Shown here piece after piece: positions 23,831 to 37,800 of a stretch of DNA of 64,000 nucleotides (positions are counted from its first letter, which is position 1; the number at the start of each line of letters is the position of its first letter). The stretch lies in assembly GCA_029961685.1 (NCBI GenBank), contig JARWKL010000005.1:13730164-13794163 (forward strand). Reading direction: 5' to 3'. The notes under the pieces are model-generated. The model was not told where the DNA came from. It saw only the letters and a program-made list of their open reading frames with translations, and ran no database searches. The translations under genes and the position numbers were made by a program. Source of the stretch: Aristolochia californica. Taxonomy: Eukaryota > Streptophyta > Magnoliopsida > Piperales > Aristolochiaceae.

Positions 23831-26540
23831 GGATTGTAAACTCTTTTTAGTTTTTATATATCAGGTTTCACAATCGTTGGGAAAAGCTGGTGGCGGGGGA
23901 TTTATAACTAAGTGTTGACTCCCAATGCATAAGTCATTCCTTACAAAAATATAGCCCGTTATGCATAATAAATCACTTTACAATCATCTACGATCGTTTG
24001 GTCAGCTTTTTGAAACTGGGCAAAATAATGGCTTTGTTTGACTCGGGTTTATATCCCACCACATGTTCATTTGAGAATTTAAAGTTATTCTCTTTAAAAG
24101 GTTTGGATCCAAAGGTCATTTGCTTCTTTAGCATGTTTAAAGGATGCAGAACCATTTTTTAAAACATGTGGTGAAAAATATCTTTCTAATAAAATCCCAA
24201 GCAATTAGGGTTGAACTAGTGGAAGTTCCCAGACATGGATAACAAAACTTTTGTGTTCATTTGTGGTGTGTGAATAAATTTTCATTACATACATTAGTTA
24301 TTGGTTTAAACTTTTTCCCTACGTAAAATCTAAAATTTTCATTTTGTTGTGATCTATTTGCCTCTTATCTCTATATTTTGTTTACGAGATGAAGGGAAAG
24401 TGAAAACTCAAGTTTTGATTAAAGAAAAAAATGTTCACATCTAAAATGTAAATGCACAATGAATAAATGTAGAGAGTGATAATTCCAAAAAATGTTTGTA
24501 ATTTTATGGATTGTAAACTCTTTTTACTTTTTATATATCAGGTTTTGCAATCGTTAGGAAAAGGGGGCGGCGGGAGATTTTTAATTGAGTGGTTTCTCCC
24601 AATCCATAAGTCATTCCTTAAAAAAATATAACCCGTTACGCAAGATAAATCACTTTACAATAATCTAAGTTCCATTGGTCTGCTATTTTTAAATGAGCAA
24701 AATAATTGCTTGTTTTACTCCAGTAAATATCCTACTGCACGTTCTCTTGAGAATTTAATCTTATTCTCTTTAAAAGGATTGGATCCATAGGTCATTTGCA
24801 TCCTTCACATGTTTCAAGCATGCATATCCATTTTTTAGAACATGTGTTGAAAAACCTCTTTCTTATAATATTCCAAGCTATTAGGGTTGAACTAGTGGAA
24901 TTTCCAAAACTTGGATAACAAAACTTTTGTGTTCATTTGTGGTGTGTGAATAAATTTTATTTACTTAAAATTTTGTTGGTTAAAATTTTTTCCATACGTA
25001 AACTCTAAAATTTTCATTTTGTTGTGATCTATTTGCCTTCTATTTCTTTTTTTTTTAATACGAGATGAAGGGAAAGTGAAAACTCAAGTTTTGATTTAAG
25101 AAAAAATGTACACATATAAAATGGAAATGCACAATGCACAAATGTAGAGATTGATCATTCCAAAAAGTGTCAGTAATTTTTAGGGATATTAAACTTTTTT
25201 TAGTTTTTATATATCTGGTTTTGCAATCGTCGCGAAAAGGGGGAGGCAGGGGATTTGTAACTGAGTGTTGACTCCCAATCCATAAGTCATTCCTCACAAA
25301 AAATATATCCTGTTACACATGATAAATAACTTTACAATCATCTAAGATCGTTAGGTCAGTTTTTTGTAAATGTGCAAAATAATGGATTGTTTGACATGGG
25401 TACATATCCCTCCGCACGTTCTCTTGAAAGTTTAATGTTATTCTATTTAAAAGGTTTGGATCCATAGGTCATTTGCATCTTGAACATGTTTCAAGTATGC
25501 ATATCCATTTTTAAAAACAAGTGTAGAAAAATCTCTTTCTTATAAAATTCCAAGCAATTAGGGTTGAACAAGTGGAATTTCCCAAACTTGGATAACAAAA
25601 CTTTTGTGTTCATTTGTGGTATGTGAATAAATTTTCTTTACTTACATTTGTTATTGATTAAATTTTTTTCCATATATAAACTCTAAAATTTTCATTTTTT
25701 TGTGATCTTTTTGCCTTTTATCTAATTTTTTTGTATACGAGATGAAGGGAAAGTGAAAACTCAAGTTTTGATTTTAGAAAAAAATGTACAAATCTAAAAT
25801 TGAAATTTACAATGCACAAATGTAGAGAGTGATAATTCCAAAAGGTTTCCGTAATTTTTAGGGATTGTAAACTCTTTTTAGTTTTTATATATCTGGTTTT
25901 ACAATCGTCGAGAAAAAAGGGATGAGGGGGATTTTTAACCGAGTGTTGACTCCCAATCCATAAGTGAATCCTTAAAAAAATATAGCCCATTACGCATTAT
26001 AAATCACTTTACAATCATCTATGATCGTTAGGTCAGCTTTTTGTAAATGAGCAAAATAATGGCTTGTTAGACTCGGGTAAATATAGCACCGCACGTTCAC
26101 TTGTAAATTTAATTTTATTCTCTTTAAAATGTTTGGATCCATAGTTCATTTGAATATTTAATATGTTTTAAGCATGCATATCAGTTTTTTAAAACATGTG
26201 TCGAAAAATCTCTTTCTTATAAAATTCCAAGCTAATAGGGTTGAACTAGTGGAATTTTGCAAACTCTGATAACAAAACTTTTGTGTTCATTTGTAGTGTG
26301 CGAATAAATTTTCTATACTTACATTTGTTATTGCTTTAAATTTTTTTCTTACTTAAACACTAAAATTTTCATTTTGTTTTGATCTATTTGCCTTTTATCT
26401 ATTTTTTTTTCGTATACATTATGAAGGGAAAGTGGCAACTCAAGTTTTAATTTAAGAACAAAACGTACACATCTAAAATTGAAATGCACAATGCACAAAT
26501 GTAGAGAGTGATAATTCCAAAAAGTCTCTACAATATTTAT

Positions 26541-27143
26541 GGATTATAAACTCTTTTTAGTTTTTATATATCAGGTTTTGCAATAGTCAGGAAAAGGGGG
26601 AGGTGGGGGATTTTTATCTGAGTGTTGACTCCCAATCCATAAGTCATTCCTTAAAAAATTATAGCCCGTTACGCATGATCAATCACTTTACAATCATCTA
26701 TTATTGTTAGGTCAGCTTTTTGTAAATTGGAAAAATAATGGCTTGTTTGACTCAGGTAAATATCCCATCACACGTTCTCTTGAGAATTTAATGTTATTCT
26801 CTTTAAAAGGTTTGGACCCATAGGTCATTTGCATCTTTAACATGTTTCAAGCATGCATATCCATTTTTTAAAACATGTATCGAAAAATCTCTTTCTTGTA
26901 AAATTCCAAGCTATTAGGGTGGAATTAGTGGAATTTCCCAAACTTGCATAAAAAACTTTTGTTTTCATTTGTGGAGTGTGAATAAATTTTATTTACTTAC
27001 ATTTGTTATTGTTTTAAATTTTTTCCATACATAAACTCAAGTTTTGATATAAGAAAAAAACGTACGCATCTAAAATGGAAATGCACAATGCACAATGCAC
27101 AAAAGTGGAGAGTGATAATTCCAAAAAGTGTATTAATTTTAAG
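26541..27143 (+). repeat. Unit 41, deleted R-type monomer (603 bp, ~73 bp missing)
   Basis: CATACATAAACTC at 27026-27038 joins directly to AAGTTTTGATATAAG. AAACTC occurs at both edges in intact monomers (CATAAACTCTAAAA and GTGAAAACTCAAG), giving a 6-bp microhomology at 27033-27038. The pyrimidine and purine tracts are gone. The same monomer also carries a third copy of the TGCACAA motif at 27082-27102. Confidence 0.85.
27082..27102 (+). repeat. Three tandem copies of TGCACAA (unit 41)
   Basis: Most monomers carry two tandem copies of TGCACAA near +620 (AATGCACAATGCACAAATG). Unit 41 has three perfect copies at 27082-27088, 27089-27095 and 27096-27102, a one-step expansion probably due to slippage. 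Confidence 0.9.
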
Positions 27144-27814
27144 GGATTTTGAACTCTTTTTTGTTTTTATATATCGGGTTTCGCAATCGTGGGGAAAAGG
27201 TGGAGACCTGGGATTTTTAACTGAGTGTTGACTCCCAATCCATAAGTCATTCCACACAAAAATATAGCCTGTTACGCATGGTAAAACACTTTACAATCAT
27301 CTATGATCGTTAGCTCAGATTTTTGTAAATAGGCAAAATAATGGCTTGTTAGACTCGGGTAAATATCCCACCACACGTTCACTTGAGAATTTAATGTTAT
27401 TCGGTTTAAAAGGTTTGGATCCATAGGTTCTTGGAATATTTAACATGTTTCAAGCATGCATATCCATTTTTAAAACATGTGTATAAAAATCTCTTTCTTA
27501 TAAAATTCCAAGCTAAAAAGGTTGAACTAGGGGAATTTCCCCAACTTGGATAACCAATATTTTGTGTTTATTTGTGGTGTGTGAATAAATTTTCCTTACT
27601 TACATTTGTTATTGATTAAATTTTTTTCCATACGTTAACTCTAAAATTGTCATTTTGTTCTTATCTATTTGCCTTCTCTTTATTTGTTTACGAGTTAAAG
27701 GGAAAGTGAGAACTCATGTTTTGATTGAAGAAAAAAAATTACACATCTAAAATGGAAATGCACAATGCACAAATGTAGAGAGTGATAGTTCCAAAAAGTG
27801 TCTGTAATTCTTAG

Positions 27815-29843
27815 GGATTGTAAACTCTTTTAAGTTTTTATATATATCAGGTTTTGCAATCATCGAGAAAAGGGGGAGGCGGAGGATTTGTAACAGAGTG
27901 TTGAATCCCAATCCATAAGGCATTCCTTACCAAAATATAGCTTGTTACGTATGGTAAATCACTTTACAATCATCTATTATCGTTAGTTCAACTTTTGGTA
28001 AATGGGCAAAATAATGGCTTGTTTGACTCGGGTAAATATCCCACCGCACGTTCACTTGAGAATTTAATGTTATTCTCTTTAAAAGGTTTGGATCCATAGG
28101 TCATTTGCATCTTTAACATGTTTCAAGGATGCATATCCATTTTTTAAAACATGTGTAAAAAAATCTCATTCTTATAAATGTCCAAGCTATTAGGGTTGAA
28201 CAAGTGGAATTTCCCAATCTTGGATAACAAAACTTTTTGAGTTCATTTGTGGTGTGTGAATAAATTTTCTTTACTTACATTGGTTATTTCTTGATATTTT
28301 TTCCATACATAAACTATAAAAGTTTCTTTTCTTTGTGATCTATTTGCCTTTTATCTCTTTTTTTATTTACGAGATGAAGGGAAAGTGAAACCCCATTATT
28401 TGATTTAAGAAAATAAAGTGCAAATCTAAAATGGAAATTCACAATGCACAAATTTAGAGAGTGATAATTCCTAAAAAGTTCTGTAATTTTTAGGGATTGT
28501 AAACTCTTTTAAATTTTTATATATCAGATTTTGCTATCATCGGGAAAAGGGGGAGGCGGGGGATTTTTAACAAAGTCTTGACTCCAAATGCATAAGTTAT
28601 GCCTTACAAAATGTAGCCCATTGAGGAAGATAAATCACTTTACAATCATCTATGATTGTTACGTTAGCTATTGGTAAATGGGTAAAATAATGGCTGGTTT
28701 GACTCGGGTAAATATCCCATCGCACGTTCACATGAGAATTTAAGGTTATTCTCTTTAAAATGTTTGGATCCATAGGTCATTTGCATCTTTAACAAGTTTC
28801 AAGCATACGTATCCATTTTTTAAAACATGTGAAGAAAAATGTCTTTCTTATCAAATTCCAGGCTATTAGCGTTGAACTTGTGGAATTTCCCAAACTTAGA
28901 TAACAAAACTTTTGTGTTCGTTTGTGGTGTGTAAATAAATTTTCTTTACTCACATTTGTTACTTCTTTAAAATTTTTCCATACATAAACTCAAAAGTTTT
29001 CATTTTGTTGTGATCTATTTAACTTTTATCTCTTTTTTTTATTTATGAGATGAAGCGAAAGTGAAAACTCAAGTTTTGATTGAAGAAAAAAAAGTACACA
29101 TCTAAAATGGAAATGCACAAAGCACAAATGTAGAGAGTGATAATTCCAAAAAGTTTCTGTAATTTTTAGGGATTGTAAAATCTTTTTAGTTTTTATATAT
29201 CAAGTTTTGCAATTGACGGGAAAAGGGGAGGCATGGGAATTTTAACCGACTATTGACTCCCAATCCATATGGCATTCCTTACAAAAATATAGCCTGATAC
29301 ACTTGATAAATCACTTTATAATAATCTGTGATCGTTAGGTCAGATTTTTGTAAATAGGCAAAATAATGGCATTTTTTACTTTGGTAAGTATCCCACCGCA
29401 CGTTCACTTGAGAATTTAAAATTATTCTCCTTAAAAGGTTTGGATCCATAGGTCATTTGCCTCTTTAACATGATTCAAGCACGCATATCCATTTTTTAAA
29501 ACATGTGTAGAAAAATCTCTTTCTTATAAAATTCCAAGCAATTAGGGTTGAACTAGTGGAATTTCGCAAACTTGGAAATCAAAACTTTTGTGTTCATTTG
29601 TGGTGTGTGAATAAATTTTCTTTACTTACATTTGTTATTGATTTAAATTTTTTCTATACGTAAACTCTAAAATTTTCATTTCATTGTGATCTATTTGCCT
29701 TTTATCTCTTTATTTGTTGACGAGATGAAGGGAAAGTGAGAACTCATGTTTTGATTGAAGAAAAAAATTACACATCTAAAATGGAAATGCACCATGCACA
29801 AATGTAGAGAGTGATAATTCCAAAGAGTATCTATAATTCTTAG
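27815..29843 (+). repeat. Satellite units 43-45: first copy of a duplicated trimer (L, E, D/N)
   Basis: Unit starts are 27815, 28494 and 29170. Unit 43 is L (CAAGTGG, TTTTTGAGTTC, and the 3' end AAACCCCATTATTTG). Unit 44 is E (ATAAGTTATGCC, TTACGTTAGC). Unit 45 begins as D (AACATGATTCAAGCA, GGCATTTTTTAC) but its 3' third carries the N-type TATTTGTTGACGAG and GCACCATGCAC found in unit 60. The following three units repeat the same series, so unit 45 is the junction monomer of a tandem duplication of about 2.03 kb. Confidence 0.75.
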
Positions 29844-31867
29844 GGATTGTAAACTCTTTTTAGTTTTTATATATTAGGTTTTGCAACCGTTGGGAAAAGG
29901 GGGAGGCAGGGGTTTTTTAACTGAGTCTTGACTCCCAATCCATAAGGCATTCCTTACAAAAATATAGCTCGTTACGCATAGTAAATCACTTTACAATCAT
30001 CTATTATCTTTAGGTCAGCTTTTGGTAAATAGGCAAAATAATGGCTTGTTTGACTCGGGTAAATATCCCACCGCACGTTGACTTGAGAATTTAATGTTAT
30101 TCTCTTGAAAAGGTTTGGATCCATAGGTCATTTGCATCTTTAACATGTTTTGAGCATGCATATCCATTTTTTAAAACATGTGTAGAAAAATCTCTTTCTT
30201 ATAAAATTCCAAGCTATTAGGGTTGAACAAGTGGAATTTCCCAAACTTGGATAACAAAACTTTTTGAGTTCATTTGTGGTGTGTGAATAAATTTTCTTTA
30301 CTTACATTTGTTATTGCTTTATATTTTTTCCATACATAAATTGTAAAAGTTTCATTTTGTTGTGATCTATTTGCCTTTTATCTCTTTTTTTGTTTACGAG
30401 ATGAAGGGAAAGTGAAACCTCATTATTTGATTTAAGAAAATAAAGTGCAAATCTAAAATGGAAATTCACAATGCACAAATTTAGAGAGTGATAATTCCAA
30501 AAAAGTTCTGTAATTTTTAGGGATTGTAAACTCTTTTAAGTTTTTATATATCAGGTTTTGCTATCATCGAGAAAAGGGGGAGGCAGGGGATTTTTAACTA
30601 AGTCTTGACTCCCAATCCATAAGTTATTCCTTACAAAAATATAGCCCATTGAGCATGATAAATCACTTTACAAGCATCTATGATTGTTACGTCAGCTTTT
30701 TGTAAATTAGCAAAATAATGGCTTGTTTGACTCGGGTAAATATCCCACCGCACGTTCACATGAGAATTTAATGTTATTCACTTTAAAATGTTTGGATCCA
30801 TAGGTCATTTGCATGTTTAACAAGTTTCAAGCATGCATATCCATTTTTTAAAATAAGTGAAGAAAAATCTCTTTCTTATCAGATTCCAAGCTATTAGCGT
30901 TGAACTTGTGGAATTTCCCAAACTTGGATAACAAAACTTTTGTGTTCATTTGTGGTGTGTAAATAAATTTTCTTTACTTACATTTGTTTCTGCTTTAAAA
31001 TTTTTCATACATAAACTCTAAAATTTTCATTTTGTTGTGATCTATTTGCCTTTTATCTCTTTTTTTGTTTACTAGATGAAGCGAAAGTGAAAATTCAAAA
31101 TTTTATTGAAGAAAAAAAAGTACACATCTAAAATGGAAACGCAAAATGCACAAATGTAGAGAGTGATAATTCGAAAAAGTTTATGTAATTTTTAGGGATT
31201 GTAAACTCTTTTTAGTTTTTATATATCAGGTTTTGCAAATGTCGGGAAAAGGGGAGGCGGGGGAATTTTAACCGAGTATTGACTCCCAATCCATAAGGCA
31301 TTGTTTACAAAAATATAGCCCGATATTGATAAATCACTTTACAATAATCAATGATCTTTAGGTCAGATTTTTGTAAATAGGGAAAATAATGGCTTTTTTG
31401 ACTTGGGGTAAATATCCCACCGCACGTTCACTTGAGAATTTAATGTTATTCTCTTTAAAAGGTTTGGATCTATAGGTCATTTGCCTCTTTAACATGATTC
31501 AAGCATGCATATCCATTTTTTAAAACATGTGTAGAAAAATCTCTTTCTTATAAAATTCCAAGCAATTAGGGTTGAACTAGTGGAATTTCGCAAACTTGGA
31601 TACCAAAACGTTTGTGTTCTTTTGTGGTGTGTGAATAAATTTTATTTACTTAAATTTATTATTGCGTTAAATATTTTCCATACATAAACTCCTAAACTTT
31701 CAAATTTTTGTGATCAATTTGCCTTATATCTCTTTTTTTGTTTACGAGATGAAGGAAAAATGAAAACTCATGTTTGATTTAAGAAAAAAAAGTACACAAC
31801 TAAAATGGAAATGGGCAATGCACAAATTTAGAGAGAGATAATTCCAAAAAGTGTATGTAATTTTTAG
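29844..31867 (+). repeat. Satellite units 46-48: second copy of the duplicated trimer (L, E, D)
   Basis: Unit starts are 29844, 30521 and 31196. Unit 46 repeats unit 43, including the CTATTATC, AAACCTCATTATTTG and AAATAAAGTGCAAATC variants. Unit 47 repeats unit 44 (CATAAGTTATTCC, CCCATTGAGCATG, TTACGTCAGC). Unit 48 is D with a true D 3' end (AACTCCTAAACTTTC, ATGGGCAATGCAC), unlike chimeric unit 45. It leads into the W unit at 31868, restoring the HOR order. Confidence 0.77.
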
Positions 31868-34800
31868 GGATTGTAAACTCTTTTTAGTTTTTATATATCA
31901 GGTTTTAGAAATGTTGGGAAAAGGGGGAGGCGGGGTATTTTTAACGGAGTGTTGACACCCAAATCCATATGTCATTCCTTACAACATAGCCCATTACGCA
32001 TGATAAATCAATTTAGAATCATCTATGATCGTTAGGTCAGCTTTTTGAAAATGGGCAACATAATGGCTTTGTTTGACTCGGGTAAATATGCTAGCCCACG
32101 TTCAATTGAGAATTTAATGTTATTCTCTTTAAAAGGTTTGGATCAATAGGTCACTTGCATCTTTAAGATGTTTCAACCATGCATATCCATTTTTTAAAAC
32201 ATGTGTAGAAAAATCTCTTTCTAATGAAATCCCAAGATATTAGGGTTGAACTAATGGAATTTTCCAAACTTTGATACCAAAACTTTTGAGTTCATTTGTG
32301 ATGTGTAAATAAATTTTCTTTTCTTTCATTTGTTATTGCTTTAAATGTTTTCTATACGTAAACTCTAAAATTTTCATTTTGTAGTGATCTATTTGCCTGT
32401 TATCTCTTGTTTTGTTTACGAGATGAAGGGAAAGTGAAAACTCATGTTATGATTTAAGAAAAAAAAGTACACATCTAAAATGGAATTGCACAATGCACAA
32501 ATGTAGAGAGTGAAAATTAGAAAAAGTATCTTTAATTTTTAGGGATTGTAAACTCTTTTAGTTTTTTTATATCTGGTTTTCCAATCGTCGGGAAAAGGGG
32601 GAAGCGACAGATTTTTAACCGAGTGTTGACTCCCAATGCATAGGTCATTAATTAAAAAAATATAGACCATTATGCATGATAAATCACTTTACAATCATCC
32701 ATGATCGTTAGGTCAGTTTTTTGTAAATGGCCAATATAATGGCTTATTTGATTCAGGTAAATATCACATCGTAAGATCACTTGAGAATTTAATCTTATTC
32801 GCTTTAAAAGGTTTGGATCCATAGGTCATTTGCTTCTTTAACATGTTTCAAGCATACATATCCATTTTTTAAAACATGTGTAGAAAAATCCCAAGATATT
32901 AATAGTTGAACTAGTGGAATTTCCCTAACTTGGATAACAAAACTTTTGTGTTCATTTTTGGTGCGTCAATGAATTTTCTTTACTTACATTTGTTGTTGCT
33001 TTATATTTTTTCCATACGTAAACTCTAAAATTTTTATTATGTAGTGTTCCATTTGCCATTTATCTCTTTTTTTGTTTACGAGATGAATGGAAGTGAAAAC
33101 TCAAGTTTTTATTTTAGAAAGAAAAGAACACATCTAAAATGGAAATGCACAATGCACCAATGAAAAGAGTGATAATTCTAAAAAGTGTCTGTAATTTTTG
33201 GGGATTGTAAACTCTTTTTAGTTTTTGTATATCAGGTTTCACAATAGTTGGGAAATGTGGGAGACGGGGGATTTATAACTGAGTGTTGACTGCTAATGCA
33301 TAAGTCATTCCTTATAAAAATATAGCCCGTTATGTATAATAAATCACTTTACAATCATCTATGATCGTTTGGTCAGCTTTTTGAAAATGGGCAAAATAAT
33401 GGCTTTGTTTGACTCGGGTTTATATCCCACCGCATGTTCATTTGAGAATTTAAAGTTAATTCTCTTTAAAAGCTTTGGATCCAAAGGTCATTTGCCTCTT
33501 TAACATGTTTAAAGAATGCATATCCATTTTTTAAAACATGTGTAGAAAAATCTCATTCGAATAAAATCCCAAGCAATTAGGGTTGAACTAGTGGAAGTTC
33601 CCAGACATGGATAACAAAACTTTTGTGTTCATTTGTGGTGTGTGAATAAATTTTTTTTTACAAACATTTGTTACTGCTTTAAATTTTGTTCCATACGTAA
33701 AATCTAAAATTTTCATTTTGTTGTGATCTATTTGCCTTTTATCTCTATATTTTTTTTACGAGATGAAGGGAAAGTGAAAACTCAAGTTTTGATTAAAGAA
33801 AAAAATGTACACATCTAAAATGGAAATGCACAATGCATAAATGTAGAGAGTGATAATTCCAAAAAATGTCTGTAATTTTTAATGATTGTAAACTCCTTTT
33901 ACTTTTTATATATTAGGTTTTGCAATCGTCGGGAAAAGGGGGAGGCGGGGGATTTTTAACTGAGTGGTTACTCCCAATCCATAAGTCATTCCTTACAAAA
34001 ATATAGCCCGTTATGCATGATAAATCACTTTACAATAATCTAAGTTCGTTAGGTCTGCTTTTTTTAAATGGGCAAAATAGTGGCTTGTTTTCCCATAGCA
34101 CGTTCTCTTGAGAATTTAATGTTATTATCTTCATAAGGATTGGATCCATAGGTCATTTTCACCATTCACATCTTTCAAGCATGCATATCCATATTTTAGA
34201 ACATGTGTAGAAAAACCTCTTTCTTATAATATTACAAGTAATTAGGGTTGAACTAGTGGAATTTCCCAAACTTGGATAATAAAACTTGTGTTCATTTGTG
34301 GTATGTGAATAAATTTTCTTCACGTATATTTTTAATTGTTTTAAATTCTTTCCATGCATAAACTCTAAAATTTTCATTTTGTTGTGATTTATTTGCCTTT
34401 TATCTCTTTTTCTTTTTAATACGAGATAAAGGGAAAGTGAAAACTCAAGTTTTGATTTAAGAAAAAGATGTACACATCTAAAATGGAAATGCACAATGCA
34501 CAAATATAGTGATTGATCATTCCAAAAAGTGTCTGTAATTTTTAGGGATATTAAACTCTTTTTAGTTTTTATATATCAAGTTTTGCAATCGTCGGGAAAA
34601 GGGGGAGTCGGGAGATTTTTAACTGAGTGTTGAATCCAAATTCATAAGTCATTCCTTACAAAAATATAGCCCGTTATGTATGATAAATCACTTTACAATC
34701 ATCTATGATCCATAGGTCAGCTTTTTGTATATGGGCAAAATAATGCCTTGTCTGACTCGGCTAAATATCCTTCCGCACATTCTCTTGAGAGTTTAATGTT

Positions 34801-37800
34801 ATTCTCTTTAAAAGGTTTGGATCCATAGGTCATTTGCATCTTGGACTTGTTTCAAGCATGCATATCCATTTTTTAAAACTTGTGTAGAAAAATCTCTTTC
34901 TAATAAAATTCCAAGCTATTAGGGTTGAACAAGTGGAATTTCCCAAACTTGGATAACAAAACATTTGTGTTCATTTGTGGTGTGTGAATAAATTTTATTT
35001 ACTTACATTTATTATTGCTTAAAAATTTTCCATACATAAACTCTAAAATTTTCATTTTGTTGTGATCTATATGCCTTTTATCTTTTTTTTTTTATACGAG
35101 ATGAAGGGAAAGTGAAAACTCATGTTTTGATTTAAGAAAAAACCGTACACATCTAAAATGGAAATGCAAAATGGACAAATGTAGATATTGATAATTCCAA
35201 AGAGTGTCTATAATTTTTAGGGATTGTCAATTCTTTTTTTGTTTTTATATATCAGGTTTTGCAATCGTCGAGAAAAGGGGGAGGCGGGGGATTTTTAACT
35301 GAGTGTTGACTCCCAATCCATAAGTCATTCCTTTCAAAAATATATCCCGTTACGCATGATAAATAACTTTACAATCATCTATGATCGTTAGGTCAGCTTT
35401 TTCTAAATGGATAAAATAATGGATTGTTTGACTCGGGTAAATATCCCTCCGCACGTTCTATCGAGAGTTTAATGTTATTCTCTTTAAAAGGTTTGCAACC
35501 ATTGGTCATTTGCATCTTGAACATGTTTCAAGCATGCATATCCATTTTTTAAAACATGTGTAGAAAAATCTCTTTCTAATAAAATTCCATGCTTTTAGGG
35601 TTGAACAAGTGGAATTTCCCAAACTTGGATAACAAAACTTTTGTGTTCATTTGTGGTCTGTGAATAAATTTTCTTTACTTAAATTTGTTATTGATTTAAA
35701 TTTTTTCCATACATAAAGTCTAAAATTTTCATTTTTTTGTGATCTATTTGCCTTTTATCTACTTTTTTTCGTATACGTGATGAAGGGAAAGTGAAAACTC
35801 AAGTTTTGATTTAAGAAAAAAACGTTCACATCTAAAATTGAAATGTACAATGCACAAATATACAGAGTGATAATTCCAAAAAGTGTCTATAATTTTTAGG
35901 GATTATAAACCCTTTTTAGTTTTTATGTATAAGGTTTTGCAATCTTCGGGAAAAATGGGTATGAGGGGGATTTTTAACCGAGTGTTGACTCCCAATCCAT
36001 AAGTCATTCCTTACAAAAATATATCCCGTTACACATGATAAATAACTTTATAGTCATCTATGATCGTTAGGTCAGCTTTTTGTAAATGTGCAAAATAATA
36101 GATTGTTTGACTCGGGTAAATATCCCTCCGCACGTTCTCTTGAAAGTTTAATGTTATTCTCTTTAAAAGGTTTGGATCCATAGGTCATTTGCATCTTGAA
36201 CATGTTTCAAGCATGATATCCATTTTTTAAAACATGTGTAGAAAAATCTCTTTCTTATAAAATTCCAAGCTATTAGGGTTGAACAAGTGGAATTTCCCAA
36301 ACTTCAATAACAAAAATTTTGTGTTCATTTGTGGTCTATGAATAAATCTTCTTTACTTACATTTGTTACTGATTAAAATATTTTCTTTACATAAACTCTA
36401 AAATTTTCATTTTTTTGTGATATATTTGCCTTCTATCTAATTTTTTTCTTATACGAGATGAAGGGAAAGTGAAAACTCAAGTTTTGATTTAAGAAAAAAA
36501 TGTACAGATCTAAAATTGAAATGTGTAATGCACAAATGTAGAGAGTGACAATACCAAAAGGTATCTGTAATTTTTAGGGATTGTAAACTCTTTTTAGTTT
36601 TTATATATCTGGTTTTCCAACTATCGGGAAAAAAAGGGATGAGAGGGATTTTTAACCCTAGTGTTGACTCCCAATCCATAAGTCATTCCTTACAAAAATA
36701 TAGCCCGTTACGCATTATAAATCACTTTACAATCATCTATGATCGTTAGGTCAGCTTTTTGTAAATGGGCAAAATAATGGCTTGTTAGACTCGGGTAAAT
36801 ATAGCACCGCACGTTCACTTGTGAATTTAATGTTATTCCCATTCAAAGGTTTGGATCCATAGTTCATTTGAATATTTAACATGTTTCAAGCATGCGTATC
36901 AGTTTTTTAAAACATGTGTAGAAAAATCTCTTTCTTATAAAATTACAAGCTAATAAGGTTGAACTAGTGGAATTTCACAAACTTGGAAAACAAAACTTTT
37001 GTGTTCATTTGTGGTGTGTGAATAAATTTTCTATACTTACATTTGTTATTGCTTTAAATTTTTTCCTTACATAAACTCTAAAATTTTCATTTTGTTTTGA
37101 TATATTTACCTTTTATCTCTTTTTTTTCGTATACGTTATGAAGGGAAAGTGACAACTCATGTTTTAATATAAGAAAAAAAGTAGACATATAAAATTGAAA
37201 TGCACAATCCAACAATGTACAGAGTGATAATTCCAAAAAGTGTCTATAATATTGATGGATTATAAACTCTTTCTATTTTTTATACATCAGGTTTTGCAAT
37301 AGTCGGAAAAGGGGGAGGTGGGGGATTTTTAACTGAGTGTTGACTCCCAATCCATAAGTCATTCCTTACAAAACTATAGCCGGTTACGCATGATAAATCA
37401 CTTTACAATCATCTATTTTCGTTAGGTCAGCTTTTTGTATATGGGAAAAATAATGGCTTGTTTAACTCAGGTAAATATCCTACCGCAAGTTCTCTTGAGA
37501 ATTTAATGTTATTCTCTTTTAAAAGGTTTTGATCCATAGGTCATTTGCATCTTTAACATGTTTCAAGCATGCATATCCATTTTTTAAAACATGTATCGAA
37601 AAATCTCTTTCTTGTAAAATTCCAAGCTATTAGGGTTGAACTAGTGGAATTTCCTAGACTTGCATAAAAAAACTTTTGTTTTCATTTGTGGTGTGTGAAT
37701 AAATTTTCTTTACTTACATTTGTTATTGCTTTAAATTTTTTCCATTGATAAACACTAAAATTTCATTTTGTTGTGATCTATTTGCCTTTTATCGATTTTT

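Larger units (their letters stand above)
23253..27814 (+). repeat. Satellite units 36-42: W/X, C, P, Q, H, R, S/N
   Basis: Unit starts are 23253, 23831, 24508, 25184, 25862, 26541 and 27144. Unit 36 begins W (GGGGTATTTTTAACGG) and ends X (GGGAAGTGAAAAC, AAGAAAAGAACACATC). Unit 37 is C. Unit 38 is P, starting with ACTTTTTATATATCAGG and a GAGTGG junction. Unit 39 is Q (CCTCCGCACGTTCTCTTG). Unit 40 is H (AAATATAGCACCGCACG). Unit 41 is R (CAATAGTCAGG). Unit 42 opens as S (GGAGACCTGGG) and ends as N (GAGAACTCATGTTTTGATTG), so the F and G monomers expected between them are absent. Units 36 and 41 are short (578 and 603 bp). Confidence 0.75.

Noticed and set aside
34159..34503. 114-codon minus-strand open frame
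   Set aside because: It lies wholly inside a satellite monomer. Homologous positions in other copies carry stops or frameshifts. I see no domain, signal peptide or gene context.
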